A DNA stretch of 64,000 nucleotides from positions 49,723 through 113,722 of the forward strand of contig NZ_JAFIRA010000007.1 in the NCBI RefSeq assembly GCF_022848905.1, read 5' to 3'. Each line of letters starts with the position of its first letter. The stretch's first letter is position 1. Below are positions 30,480 to 38,991 of the stretch, piece after piece. A model generated the notes under the pieces. It had not been told where the DNA came from and did no database searches. It worked only from the letters and a program-made list of their open reading frames with translations. The translations under genes were made by a program, and so were the position numbers. Source of the DNA: Thermostichus vulcanus str. 'Rupite'. Its GTDB lineage: Bacteria > Cyanobacteriota > Cyanobacteriia > Thermostichales > Thermostichaceae.

Positions 30480-30932
30480 CTAGCCACGGGAATAAGGCCA
30501 TTTGCCCAGCCACTCACCGCCTCGAAAGCGCCAGCGGGGAAACAGAATCCGCATCACCACCCAGGAGCTGAGGTAAATACAAACCCAGACAAAACTGTAG
30601 TGGAGGATGAAATCCCCCAAATAGAAGCGTTGGGTTGGGATATAAGGAAGACCTGTAATTGTTAGGACTGTACCCAAAAACAGACCTTCCCAAATGCCCG
30701 CCAAAAGCTGTAAAAACCCTGGCCAATCGTGATCCCACATCCAACCCATGAGAAAGTTGTAGAGCACATCCCAACCACAGCCAATTAAACCCACGTAAAA
30801 CAGCACCCAAAAATAGATCAGGCTACCGCCGTGTCCAGTTAGCCCAAAATAAAAAGGTAAGGTTGCCAAACCCCCAATGGTGGCCAGTAGAAAAACACGG
30901 GTTTGCCAACGACCAATCAAAGTCGGAGTCAT
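30480..30932 (-). CDS. Conserved integral membrane protein of unknown function
   Basis: About 150 residues with four likely membrane segments: VFLLATIGGLATLPFYFGL, LIYFWVLFYVGLIGCGWDVL, LLAGIWEGLFLGTVLTITGL and YSFVWVCIYLSSWVVMRIL. The loop after the second segment contains WDVLYNFLMGWMWDHDWPGF, rich in Trp and Asp, and looks conserved. I do not recognise a named family; I have the impression of a cyanobacterial membrane protein family. ATG at 30932 is chosen over one at 30971. It follows the FHA-flavoprotein gene by about 60 bases and may share its transcript. Confidence 0.7.
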   Translation of the reverse strand: MTPTLIGRWQTRVFLLATIGGLATLPFYFGLTGHGGSLIYFWVLFYVGLIGCGWDVLYNFLMGWMWDHDWPGFLQLLAGIWEGLFLGTVLTITGLPYIPTQRFYLGDFILHYSFVWVCIYLSSWVVMRILFPRWRFRGGEWLGKWPYSRG

Positions 30933-30992
30933 TGTTCCCTCCAAATAGGTTGCTGGTAAGAAGTCGATCAATGCTTATCAATGCTTAAACAA

Positions 30993-33017
30993 TTAAGGTC
31001 TGAGGTTCAAAGCCCATTTGCACCATTGCCACAGGGATCCAATCCCTTCTAGGGTTTTCATACCGGGGGCTCTCACCCGTACCAAATGCTCCGCCGAACG
31101 ATGCGCACAGTACTGCAAACCCAAAAAGGTATCTACAGGAGCATAGGGACCACCCAAGGTAATGATCCCGGCAGCATACATACGCCCATCCCGGTTTCGC
31201 ATTTCTACCAGCTCAAAATCGTTGGAAACATGTAGCCGCCCATGGGGGTTGAGAGGCAAATTGTAGCGAGTGATCAGATCGTTGAGGAGAGGATTGGTCA
31301 TGGGATCCGAAACCAACCCGGTGCAGTCGATTACAAAATCCGCCTCAACTTTCATCTGGGTGTTGTTGTGGGTGCCCTGAATGTAGGTGACGGGTTTGCC
31401 TTTGTCGCTGAGCACCACCGATTCCACCTTGCCGAAGACGATGGAATACCAGCCCTCCCGTAACCCTTGCCGCACCGCCCGCCGCCATTTTCGCCGACTG
31501 GCTGTCGTGGTGCCGCCCCATACCTCTAGCAATTCTCGTCGCTCTAGAGGGGTAGCAGCCTCCAATTTGGCTCGTAGATCTCCCCCCCAAGTGCCTTTGG
31601 GCCAGTTATAGGGTTGAAACTCCCAATGGTTATCCACCTCTCGCTTAGCCCGCCCAAAGCGATTGCCACTTTTGGGAGAACGACTCAAATGCACCACCGA
31701 AATGCGAGGGTTAATTTTACGAGCCTCATACACCCGATCCATCACCTGCGAGGCCACAATACCAAACCCCCGAATCAAAATGGTACCGCCCTGTTTTTCC
31801 AGGTATTCGTAAACGTGCGGGTGCGGTTCGTATCCATGCACCACAGATTTCAGATCTCCAGTCCGTTCCCGAAACTCTTGTAGGTCATTCAGCAACTTAA
31901 TAGCGGGGTAACCCGTTGCCAAATGAAGGTACTTGGCCACCATAAAACGGTGATCGGTATAGCCGGGTCGGGTTGCAGAATAGGCCACCACATAGCGGCC
32001 ATCTTCCGTTTTGCGAATGGCACGAATATGGCCGTAGCGTAGCATTTGATCCCAGCCAATTCGGGCGGCTTCTCGATCCATGGAGGCAAAAACATCTCCA
32101 GCCCGTGGCGTGTAAGTATCAGCCAAGAGGGGTTCGCTAAACACCTGCCATAAGAAGCCCAAAGCCTCCAAAACACGGCCCGAAAAAAAGGAACGCCGAG
32201 CATCCCGCAGGGCATAACCTGGCCAACCCCAAATGTTGTCAGGACAGGAGTCCGACCCAGACCGAATGCGTTTCCAGCGGGGGATTTGGCAATTGTTCAG
32301 CAGCCGGTCGTACCGTTCGTAGGGCTTTTTGGCGATGCTGATCACCCGAATCTGTTCCGGTTTGACCCCATGAATGCGAATGGTATCTACCCAAACGAAG
32401 CTCCCCATGCCGCCGCCCAAGGCCAGATACTCCGCCTCCTCGACAGGCAGCCCTGTGGCTTGAAGCGCACTGAGGGAAATTTGCTCCGCCTGAAAAAGAG
32501 GGGGTGGGAATTCGCTAGCAGAGCGAGAATCGGGGGACTGCTCTGGGGCAAAAACAATGGTGGAGGATGGGGGGATGTCAACGTCGGTGCGGGTGTTCGG
32601 GCGAATCAGATCCGTAGGAGGTTCTAGCAAGAGGGTGCGCGTGCCTCGGTGGGCGCTGGTCAACAGGGTGGCGCTGGGATCCCCAGAGGGTACCAAACTG
32701 ACGGTGACACTGTAGGGACCGAACTGCACCACTTCTCCACCTTGAAGTACCCGTCGTGCCTGCCGAATTTTTTCTCCGTTGATGCGACTTCCATTGGCAC
32801 TGCGATCTTCGTAGATCACCTGCCCATCCTCGCTGCGATAAATGAGGGCGTGGTAGCGAGAAATTTCTTGACTGGTGAATACCGCTCGGGATACTTCTTT
32901 TCCCTGCCATTCGTTGGGCAGTTGGGTGAGATCCCGCCCGAAAGCAAAAGGTAATGGAAAGATGGGTTCCTGTTGTTCCTCTGTAATGGGATCTTCCCAG
33001 CTCAGTTGAATTTGCAT
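30993..33017 (-). CDS. FHA domain fused to an FAD/NAD(P)-binding flavoprotein
   Basis: A 674-residue two-part protein. Residues ~20-110 are an FHA phosphopeptide-binding domain: AFGRD (first loop), SRYHALI and SANGSRINGEKI carry the conserved Gly-Arg, Ser-Arg-x-His and Asn-Gly-x-x-x-Asn-Gly. After a linker rich in Pro and Ser (about 115-190) a flavoprotein part starts with EYLALGGGMGSFVWVDTIRI, a Rossmann-like glycine motif. It continues through ILIRGFGIVASQVMDRVYEA (second dinucleotide-like motif), DFVIDCTGLVSDP and GRMYAAGIITLGGPYAPVDT. The layout recalls FAD/NAD(P)-binding monooxygenase-like proteins; the substrate is unknown. FHA domains read phospho-threonine, so control by a Ser/Thr kinase is a plausible inference. 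ATG start. It follows another FHA gene on the same strand. Confidence 0.8.
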   Translation of the reverse strand: MQIQLSWEDPITEEQQEPIFPLPFAFGRDLTQLPNEWQGKEVSRAVFTSQEISRYHALIYRSEDGQVIYEDRSANGSRINGEKIRQARRVLQGGEVVQFGPYSVTVSLVPSGDPSATLLTSAHRGTRTLLLEPPTDLIRPNTRTDVDIPPSSTIVFAPEQSPDSRSASEFPPPLFQAEQISLSALQATGLPVEEAEYLALGGGMGSFVWVDTIRIHGVKPEQIRVISIAKKPYERYDRLLNNCQIPRWKRIRSGSDSCPDNIWGWPGYALRDARRSFFSGRVLEALGFLWQVFSEPLLADTYTPRAGDVFASMDREAARIGWDQMLRYGHIRAIRKTEDGRYVVAYSATRPGYTDHRFMVAKYLHLATGYPAIKLLNDLQEFRERTGDLKSVVHGYEPHPHVYEYLEKQGGTILIRGFGIVASQVMDRVYEARKINPRISVVHLSRSPKSGNRFGRAKREVDNHWEFQPYNWPKGTWGGDLRAKLEAATPLERRELLEVWGGTTTASRRKWRRAVRQGLREGWYSIVFGKVESVVLSDKGKPVTYIQGTHNNTQMKVEADFVIDCTGLVSDPMTNPLLNDLITRYNLPLNPHGRLHVSNDFELVEMRNRDGRMYAAGIITLGGPYAPVDTFLGLQYCAHRSAEHLVRVRAPGMKTLEGIGSLWQWCKWALNLRP

Positions 33018-33186
33018 CCTTCTACTCCGGATTCAAAGTTTTACATTTTCTCTTGGCCAAAGGGATCCCTAGCTCAACCGAGTCTTTTTGGAGTTACTTG
33101 GAGTGATGAGGCGGATCTGAGGTATCGGAGATGTCACTCTCGGGATCCCGATTTTTTTTGATTTTTCCAGTAGTTTCTGGAAGAAG

Positions 33187-33828
33187 TCAGCCTTCAGAAT
33201 TGAGTTCACTTCCTTCTGGGCGGGGTTGTGCAGGGCTAGGCTTGGGACTGCTTTTGGGCTGTGCTGAGAGAATTTGGCTATTGGCAGCCGCTTTGGGTGG
33301 CTCTGGAGGAGGCATGACCAAAGAAGCACTGAGCACCAAATGTCCACAGTAGGGGCAGTTTTGACCTTGATACTCAGGTGGCAGATAGTGGGGATTCTGC
33401 AGACGGCTACACTTAACTTTCAGGGCATCTAAAGACCCCCAACTCAGGGTAACGCCCCGATCTTTCATGACTGCTTCTACAGATTTTACCTTCAGTACCA
33501 TCCGGCCTAGCTGGATTTGGCTGTTGGGTGCGATGGAAAGCTCTTCTTGGATGACTTTTTGGCCATTCACCCAAATCGGGTTGGGTTGTTTGGGGGGCAG
33601 GCGATCTCGAGTTAGGTTACGGACGTGAAAACTTAAACTTTTGGGATCAAAATACAGCCCAGCATGTACGCCGGAAACGGAGCGAGCCTGGTCATTGAGC
33701 ACCACATCACAATCGGGATCCCGTCCAATGGTGACTAGTTTGGACAAATTAGAAGAGAGCGTTTGGGATCGGTATTGTTCCGCTTCTGTCCATTCCAACG
33801 TCAGTTGATACACGATTTCATCCTCCAT
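33187..33828 (-). CDS. FHA domain protein with a C-terminal cysteine knuckle
   Basis: A 213-residue soluble protein. Residues ~30-110 form an FHA domain: VTIGRDPDCDVVLND (phosphate-binding Arg), SVSGVHAGLYFD and NPIWVNGQKVIQEE. After a helical linker, residues ~150-175 contain VKCSRLQNPHYL and GQNCPYCGHLVLSAS; the cysteines C...CPYC could bind zinc. The last 40 residues are Pro-, Ser- and Lys-rich and probably disordered. ATG start. It lies just upstream of the FHA-flavoprotein gene (170-base gap, same strand), so the two may act together on the same phosphorylated partner. That is inference. Confidence 0.8.
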   Translation of the reverse strand: MEDEIVYQLTLEWTEAEQYRSQTLSSNLSKLVTIGRDPDCDVVLNDQARSVSGVHAGLYFDPKSLSFHVRNLTRDRLPPKQPNPIWVNGQKVIQEELSIAPNSQIQLGRMVLKVKSVEAVMKDRGVTLSWGSLDALKVKCSRLQNPHYLPPEYQGQNCPYCGHLVLSASLVMPPPEPPKAAANSQILSAQPKSSPKPSPAQPRPEGSELNSEG

Positions 33829-33870
33829 GCTTTAGTGCCCCCGTGCCCTACTCTTTGCCCCAGTCTATCG

Positions 33871-33900
33871 GATAACTTGTGCGGGAGAGGAGAAGTTATC
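33871..33900. repeat. Inverted repeat upstream of the FHA gene
   Basis: GATAACTT (33871-33878) and AAGTTATC (33893-33900) are perfect 8-base arms with a 14-base spacer, followed by TTTTTT on the plus strand. No plus-strand gene ends here, so it is more likely an operator or leader structure of the minus-strand FHA gene than a terminator. Confidence 0.4.
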
Positions 33901-34055
33901 TTTTTTCGCCAAAATTGTCATTAACCTTTTGGCTAAACTCAATGTACGGGTTTGGAGAACGATTTGCTTTGATCTGGATCACCAGAAGTGAGTTTTAAGG
34001 ATCACGTCCATGCCTTGGTGGCTTGAGATTGAGCCTGCGCAACGGTTTTTATGAG

Positions 34056-34985
34056 CTAGACCGAGGAGTCTGTATGGATGCGCAGCAACCCGCCACGAAT
34101 CAGTCGCTGAACCAGGGTGATCTTGGCCTCATCTGAGAGGGGTTCGGGTAGATCTGAGACCGAGAATGGGCTGACGGCGGCAGCTATGTACTGGAAGGCG
34201 GGTTCTAAATGGGCTTGTCCCTTGATGGTGTTACCTGGGAACTGAATCGAAACCGCAAACCCCTGCGGAACAATACGGCATGGCATTCCGGCCCGTTTGG
34301 CTACCACGGTGTTAAGGGTGACTGCCTCCAGCTGAGGGATGAGAGCGAAATGGTGATCCGGTGCAACAATGGCCTGGCGAATCAATTGATCCAGAAGCAG
34401 CGATAGCCCCGCCTCCACATCGGTTTGGAGAGCCAGCCGCTGGCACAGTTCCCGAAAGGGTTCCTCCAGTTGATCGGCGGGTAACCGGAAAAAACCAGGC
34501 GGTAGTGCTCTGCGTAGCGATTCTTCCTGTAGGCTCAGGGCCGTCAGGGCGGAGGTAAGTAAATCTAACCACTGAAAGGGATAAACACCGAGGGTGAGGT
34601 GCAAAGAGGGGTGGGCGTTGGTTTCTGCCTCGTGGACAAATCCGCGCGGAATGTAGAGCAAATCTCCTGCTTGTAGGTACACCTCTTTGAGAGGGGATCC
34701 CAATCGTTCGGAGGGAATCACCGGTTGAAAACTGTTGAGTAGCGGCACCGGCTGCGGGGGTGGATATAGGTACCACTGCTTGGATCCCTCCACCTGAAGG
34801 ACAAACACATCATGGGTATCGTAGTGAGGGAAAAGCGCCTTGGATCCCTGCGGTGAAAAATACAAATTTGCAACAATGCGATGACATAGAAACTCTTGCA
34901 GATTGCAACAGAATGAGGCTAAAGAAGCATTGAATTGCTGCAAGCCATTGATGATAACGGTGTAACCTTCTGTGAATACTTTGTA
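34056..34985 (-). pseudogene. JmjC/cupin-like protein gene lacking its 5' end
   Basis: The reading frame encodes the C-terminal two thirds of a bacterial JmjC (Cupin_4/ROXA-like) Fe(II)/2-oxoglutarate oxygenase. It runs from about KVFTEGYTVIINGLQQF, through the metal site FPHYDTHDVFVLQVEG (HxD) and GDLLYIPRGFVHEAE (distal His), to a winged-helix-like tail. Enzymes of this type hydroxylate ribosomal proteins. The conserved ~90 residues that should precede the cupin are absent. The frame has no ATG or GTG upstream, only a TTG at 34943 inside a conserved stretch, and is closed by a TGA about 70 bases beyond 34985. The upstream gene runs into it in another frame. I read it as a damaged gene; a frameshift-dependent fusion is the alternative. 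Confidence 0.65.
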
Positions 34986-35553
34986 GACAGCGCAACACCA
35001 TCGCTTGCACGCAGGTGGGTAGAGCTTCTCCTCGGAGTAAAGTCAGGGGTTCCGTGAGCAGCCAATGGTGAATCTCATCCCCCTCGGTGGGGTTTCCATA
35101 AATGGGCAACGAGCCGATGAAACAGCTGGGCAAAGGTGTGGCAACAGACCCCGACCGCTCCACATCAAACTCCAGCCACATGTTGTGAACCCGCTCTGAC
35201 AGGAGGGATCCCGCTGCCTGCCAATGTTGACCCAATTGATGGATCCGCTGCCAAATCGGCTCCGATTGCAACAGGCTGGCCCCATATTCTGCGGAAGCCA
35301 AGGTATTACGGCCCGCTTCTTGGGCATCCAAACAAATCAGAAAATCTCCCGCTGCCTCCGGGATCCCCAACCGACATTCAAAACCAAAAAAGTTGGTCAA
35401 TGAACCGGGGAGCCATTGGGCAATGGCTTGGATCCCTTGCCAAGACTCTGCATCCAACAGTTCAACCGGAATTGAGGGCTGAATCACCTGCACATGGTCG
35501 CTGAGGGGGTATCGCGGCTGGTGATCCGCCTCAAGGATGCTGGTGCTGACCAT
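34810..35553 (-). CDS. Unknown conserved-looking protein, C-terminus probably lost
   Basis: The ATG at 35553 has a strong AGGAG seven bases upstream and gives MVSTSILEADHQPRYPL. About 190 residues look like genuine protein: ELLDAESWQGIQAIAQWLPG, FGFECRLGIPEAAGDFLICL, RVHNMWLEFDVERSG, FIGSLPIYGNPTEGDEIHHW and LRGEALPTCVQAMVLRCL. The pattern reminds me of an uncharacterised cyanobacterial/myxobacterial family whose members continue for about another 80 residues. From about 34990 onward the frame reads out of phase through JmjC coding sequence and the residues look like nonsense, ending at 34810. A deletion joining two genes would explain this. Function unknown. Confidence 0.55.
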   Translation of the reverse strand: MVSTSILEADHQPRYPLSDHVQVIQPSIPVELLDAESWQGIQAIAQWLPGSLTNFFGFECRLGIPEAAGDFLICLDAQEAGRNTLASAEYGASLLQSEPIWQRIHQLGQHWQAAGSLLSERVHNMWLEFDVERSGSVATPLPSCFIGSLPIYGNPTEGDEIHHWLLTEPLTLLRGEALPTCVQAMVLRCLQSIHRRLHRYHQWLAAIQCFFSLILLQSARVSMSSHCCKFVFFTAGIQGAFPSLRYP

Positions 35554-36173
35554 AAACGCTCCTGACCTCTTGATTGCCCACTCAGCTCTGCGGCTCCTCT
35601 TGATGTCCATCTCCGGGATCCGGCTCAGGGAACCTGAAATCACTGCGGAGCGGGAGCCTTTGCACTCTCCTTTTGGGGGACGAGCAAATGAGTTGGCAGC
35701 AAGCTCAGACTCATAGCCAGGAGGAAAAGAGCAGTAACCGTGCATGGACTGGCAGTAGATCTAACATGGCGAGCGTGGTTTTTTCTCAATCCCTTTGTTT
35801 GAATTAACAAACGCTTGAGGTAGGAGTGTGCCAACCCTAACTATGGCTCTTCCCGCCTGAACGAAAGGATCCCAGTGGGTTATCTGGTCTCAGGGCCTTT
35901 CTTCGCTCTTTTCGGGATCCCTGCCTGTTTCAACCGTGCTGGGTCACCCGCATTAATATTGGGCTCGGAGGAGACATATAAGAGACATATAGAAATAGAA
36001 ATAGTGCCCTGTCCTGATCCCCTTTGTTGCTCCCAACCTAACCCTGGACGTGTCGCAAGGTCTGACGGGCTCGTGTCAGGTGATACCGTCTTGCGGCGGA
36101 GACTATGACAGCCTTTGGTATCTTAGATGGATCCCAGTGGGGTTGCTCTTCACGTTCAGCCGAGGTTTTGCCG
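35554..36173. other. 620-base intergenic region before the amino-acid ABC genes
   Basis: No convincing gene is present on either strand; the open frames here have no recognisable composition. It contains several GGGATCCC-type words and a block of short direct repeats at 35971-36003. The promoters of the two divergent genes must lie here, but I could not fix them. Confidence 0.5.
35971..36003. repeat. Short direct repeats upstream of the ABC importer genes
   Basis: GAGACATATA occurs twice (35971-35980, 35982-35991), followed at once by GAAATA twice (35992-36003). The A/T-rich repeats lie about 170 bases before the substrate-binding protein gene and could be part of its promoter or a regulator site. 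Confidence 0.4.
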
Positions 36174-37037
36174 ATGTTTGTTTCTCGACGCAGATCCTTA
36201 CAAGCCTTTTTGCTCACCCTCGCCGGATGCCTAACCTTGGGGACAACCCAGGGATCCCTGATGGCTCAAAGCAGCGATCTGTTGGCCCAAGTGCAAGAAC
36301 GGGGGGTGCTGCGAGTTTCCACGGACTCCAATTACCGCCCCCAAAGTTACCTCAACCCTGATGGCACTTGGGAAGGGTTTGATGTGGATGTGGCCCGTGA
36401 GATCGCCAGTCGCCTAGGGGTGGAAGCCGAGTTTTTGGATATCAACTTCGATGTGATCACCGCCGGCTCTTGGAATGGCCGCTGGGATGTGAATGTCGGC
36501 TCCATGACCGTGACCGCAGAGCGCCAACAGGCCCTGCTCTTCACCATTCCCTACTACTACACCCCTGCCAGTTTTGTGGTGCATGAAACCTCCACCATCC
36601 CTGATATTCCCAGTTTGGAGGGCAAACGGGTTGGGGTCGGCACTGCCACCACCTATCAGGCTTATTTGGAAGGTGCCCTCACCCTAGAGGGGGAAACCAT
36701 AGAAATCCCAGCCCCGAGTGTGGATATTCGCATTTATGACACCGATAGTTTGGCCCTCCAGGATTTGGCCTTGGGAGATGGGATCCGTCTGGATGCAGTT
36801 TTGACCGCTTTACCGACGGCAGAAGATGCCATTCAAGAAGGGCTACCCCTAAAAACGCTTGGGGATCCTGTCTATTACGAAGCCTTGGCTGTAGCCTTGG
36901 ATCGCTCCAGTCCTGCTAGCTCAGAGAGTTTGCAAGCCAAAATTACGGAGATCCTGGAAGCCATGCACGCCGATGGCACCCTGACGGCTCTCTCGGAGCG
37001 TTACTACGGCATTGATTTAACGAAAAAAGTCGAGTGA
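36174..37037 (+). CDS. Amino-acid ABC transporter substrate-binding protein
   Basis: A 287-residue periplasmic binding protein, family 3 (SBP_bac_3). The N-terminus is a signal sequence with basic start MFVSRRR, a hydrophobic core and LAGC at residues 16-19, which fits a lipobox; cleavage after LMA is the alternative. The mature part begins LAQVQERGVLRVSTDSNYRP and has YLNPDGTWEGFDVDVAREIA, MTVTAERQQALLFTIPYYYT and LEGKRVGVGTATTYQAYLEG. Family members bind polar amino acids or related compounds. ATG at 36174 gives a proper signal peptide; the frame extends to 36105. It overlaps the permease gene by four bases (GTGA). Confidence 0.87.
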   Translation: MFVSRRRSLQAFLLTLAGCLTLGTTQGSLMAQSSDLLAQVQERGVLRVSTDSNYRPQSYLNPDGTWEGFDVDVAREIASRLGVEAEFLDINFDVITAGSWNGRWDVNVGSMTVTAERQQALLFTIPYYYTPASFVVHETSTIPDIPSLEGKRVGVGTATTYQAYLEGALTLEGETIEIPAPSVDIRIYDTDSLALQDLALGDGIRLDAVLTALPTAEDAIQEGLPLKTLGDPVYYEALAVALDRSSPASSESLQAKITEILEAMHADGTLTALSERYYGIDLTKKVE

Positions 37038-37855
37038 ACAAGGACTCCATCCCGCTGGTGCAGCCCACCCAGCCACCGCCCCCCCTTCAGAAAGGGATCC
37101 CGTTTCCGGTGGCGCGAGGGTTATGGTTGGTTCTATGGCTGGCGTTGTTGGCATTCGCCTTCAGTGGGGTACGGTTTGAGTTGGCCGGGATCCCAGTCCG
37201 CACTCTGCGCTTGAACGGCAACTTTGTGCGGGAATGGTGGTGGTTTATCTCGCAAGGGGTGGGCATTACCTTTCAACTGTCACTGGTCTCGATTCTCTGT
37301 GCCACCACGTTGGCCTTTTTGTCGGCATTAGCGGGCCTTTCACAAGTGGCTCCCCTAAGTAGCCTGTCGGCTTTGTATGTGTCTCTGATGCGGGGCACGC
37401 CTCTATTTCTGCAATTTTTGTTTATCTATCAGGCTTTACCCCAATTGGGTCTGGTTTTGGGATCCTTTGCTTCAGCGGTATTGGCCCTGACCTTGAACTA
37501 TGGGGCTTACATGAGCGAAATCTTTCGGGCCGGGATCCAAGCGATTCATCGCGGACAAACGGAAGCTGCCTATGCACTGGGGTTAAAACCTTGGCAAACC
37601 ATGTGGCGGATTATTCTGCCGCAAGCCTTTCGGATTGTCTTACCGGATATTGGCAATCAATTTATCGCCATGCAGAAAGATACGGCTTTGGCCAGTGCCA
37701 TTGCTTTGCAAGAGCTCATGGGTCGTGCCCGCCAAGCTGGGTTGCCACGTCAACATTTTTTTGAAGCTTTGGTGGTGGCTGCTTTGTGGTATTGGCTGCT
37801 GACCTTGATCTTGTCCTTTTTTCAGGGACGCTTAGAACGGTATCTGACTCGTTGA
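37034..37855 (+). CDS. Amino-acid ABC transporter permease (HisM/GlnP type)
   Basis: A 273-residue membrane protein, the permease for the upstream binding protein. After a Pro-rich N-terminus there are about six hydrophobic segments. The polar amino-acid permease pattern is clear in SLMRGTPLFLQFLFIYQALP and the EAA loop IHRGQTEAAYALGLKPWQTM, followed by LPQAFRIVLPDIGNQFIAMQ and KDTALASAIALQELM. The start is GTG overlapping the TGA of the previous gene (GTGA), a sign of translational coupling. No ATP-binding protein gene follows, so an ATPase encoded elsewhere must energise it. Confidence 0.9.
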   Translation: MNKDSIPLVQPTQPPPPLQKGIPFPVARGLWLVLWLALLAFAFSGVRFELAGIPVRTLRLNGNFVREWWWFISQGVGITFQLSLVSILCATTLAFLSALAGLSQVAPLSSLSALYVSLMRGTPLFLQFLFIYQALPQLGLVLGSFASAVLALTLNYGAYMSEIFRAGIQAIHRGQTEAAYALGLKPWQTMWRIILPQAFRIVLPDIGNQFIAMQKDTALASAIALQELMGRARQAGLPRQHFFEALVVAALWYWLLTLILSFFQGRLERYLTR

Positions 37856-37962
37856 GGGGATCAAAAATATGGGGTCTAATGTGGGATCTTCAGTGCCCAA
37901 ATGATTACTGCTGGGAAAATTCTTTTGACAACTCGGGAGCCCTCCTAGCTCAATCTTTTCAG

Positions 37963-38307
37963 CTATTCTGTCAAATCTGCCAAGGATCCAAAATCGAGAA
38001 GGTCTTCTCCCAAAACTTCTAATTGCTCCACCGACAAAGCGCGAATTTGAGTTTGCTGTTCCAGAGGGAGTTCCCCCACCTTCTTGCGAAGTAGCCATAA
38101 GGTCAGGTGGGTTGCCTCCCGTTGGATCCCTTGAGTAAGCCCCTGTTGAATGCCTTCTTGAATGACCTCTTGGTAAAACCGGGTCTGTCTCAAATCTTGT
38201 GTACCAAACATCTCCCCGATCTCCTCCCGACTCATACCTGGAAACTTGTACACCACCAACGTCTCTAAAAAATCAACCAGTGGGCGACCCAAGGAATTTC
38301 CTTGCAT
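37963..38307 (-). pseudogene. Fragment of an Rpn/DUF2887-type protein (C-terminal half)
   Basis: The 114-residue frame matches only the back half of cyanobacterial Rpn-like proteins: VDFLETLVVYKFPGMSREEI, MFGTQDLRQTRFYQEVIQEG, a short QQGLTQG stretch and the tail LSVEQLEVLGEDLLDF. The nuclease core that should precede it is absent and the last few residues (normally about ten more) are missing. The ATG is therefore probably fortuitous. Its tail resembles that of the full Rpn gene at 25.3-26.3 kb, but it belongs to a different subfamily. Most likely a decaying remnant. Confidence 0.6.
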
Positions 38308-38384
38308 AGTCGCTAGAGTTGCTGGGAGAGGATGTCAAGAGCCATGGTTGCTGAAGAGGCCAGGAAATCATGAGGTCAAGATCC

Positions 38385-38873
38385 TCAAAGCACACTGTTG
38401 AAGGTGAGGCTCCCACTACCCAGTCGATCCCGTTGATCGAAAACACTGATGGTTAATTGATGGGATCCTGTTTGAGTCGGGGTAAAACTATTTTGCGTCA
38501 GAGTGAGTCCTGTGACCGTGCAGGCGGTGGCCCCAATGGAGCAGCCGGGCAATTGGGAAGCATCAAAAGCCCCTAAGGTAACGAAATTGCCCAGTGGAGT
38601 GGTAACGGAAGCCAGAAAGGCATTAGAACCGCGGATCCCGGCAGGCGCCTCCACTCGGAAGGAGACAACAAAAGTCGGGGTTTGCCCCACCGAGACCGTA
38701 CGCGGCGAGAGATCGGTAATGGTGAGGGCTGGAGCTGGAATCGGATCCGGCAGAGGCAAAAAATCGCTACCGCCCGTCGTGCCCCCACAACCCACAAGCA
38801 CACCGCTGAATAGCAAAAACAATGGGATCCGTTCATTGATCCATGGATTGATCTGATCGATTCTCCGCATCAT
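38385..38873 (-). CDS. Putative lipoprotein with an Ig-like beta domain
   Basis: A 162-residue exported protein. The signal sequence (PLFLLFSGVLVGCGG) has LVGC as a lipobox, with Cys at about residue 29, then a Gly/Ser/Pro linker. The rest is beta-rich with alternating Thr/Ser/Val (LTITDLSPRTVSVGQTPTFV, VTGLTLTQNSFTPTQTGSHQ) and resembles an Ig-like or CARDB-type fold; two cysteines (GCSIGATAC) may form a disulphide. No family is recognised. ATG start. It follows ackA by about 120 bases on the same strand. Confidence 0.6.
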   Translation of the reverse strand: MMRRIDQINPWINERIPLFLLFSGVLVGCGGTTGGSDFLPLPDPIPAPALTITDLSPRTVSVGQTPTFVVSFRVEAPAGIRGSNAFLASVTTPLGNFVTLGAFDASQLPGCSIGATACTVTGLTLTQNSFTPTQTGSHQLTISVFDQRDRLGSGSLTFNSVL

Positions 38874-38991
38874 CTCCTCTCCACCCCAAAATGAGCTTCT
38901 GTTTGTTGAGTTTATTGTTGGAGGTTTATCCTCCCCCAGCTAGTGGTCAGAAAGGAGAGAATCTGACCGGAATCGGTCTTGGATCCTTCGT

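Noticed and set aside
33871..33906. Rho-independent terminator on the plus strand
   Set aside because: The stem and T-run look right, but no plus-strand gene precedes it and its stem is A/T-rich with a long loop, so an operator or leader role is equally likely.
35640..35834. 64-codon minus-strand frame in the intergenic region
   Set aside because: No ribosome-binding site, no family resemblance and random-looking composition.
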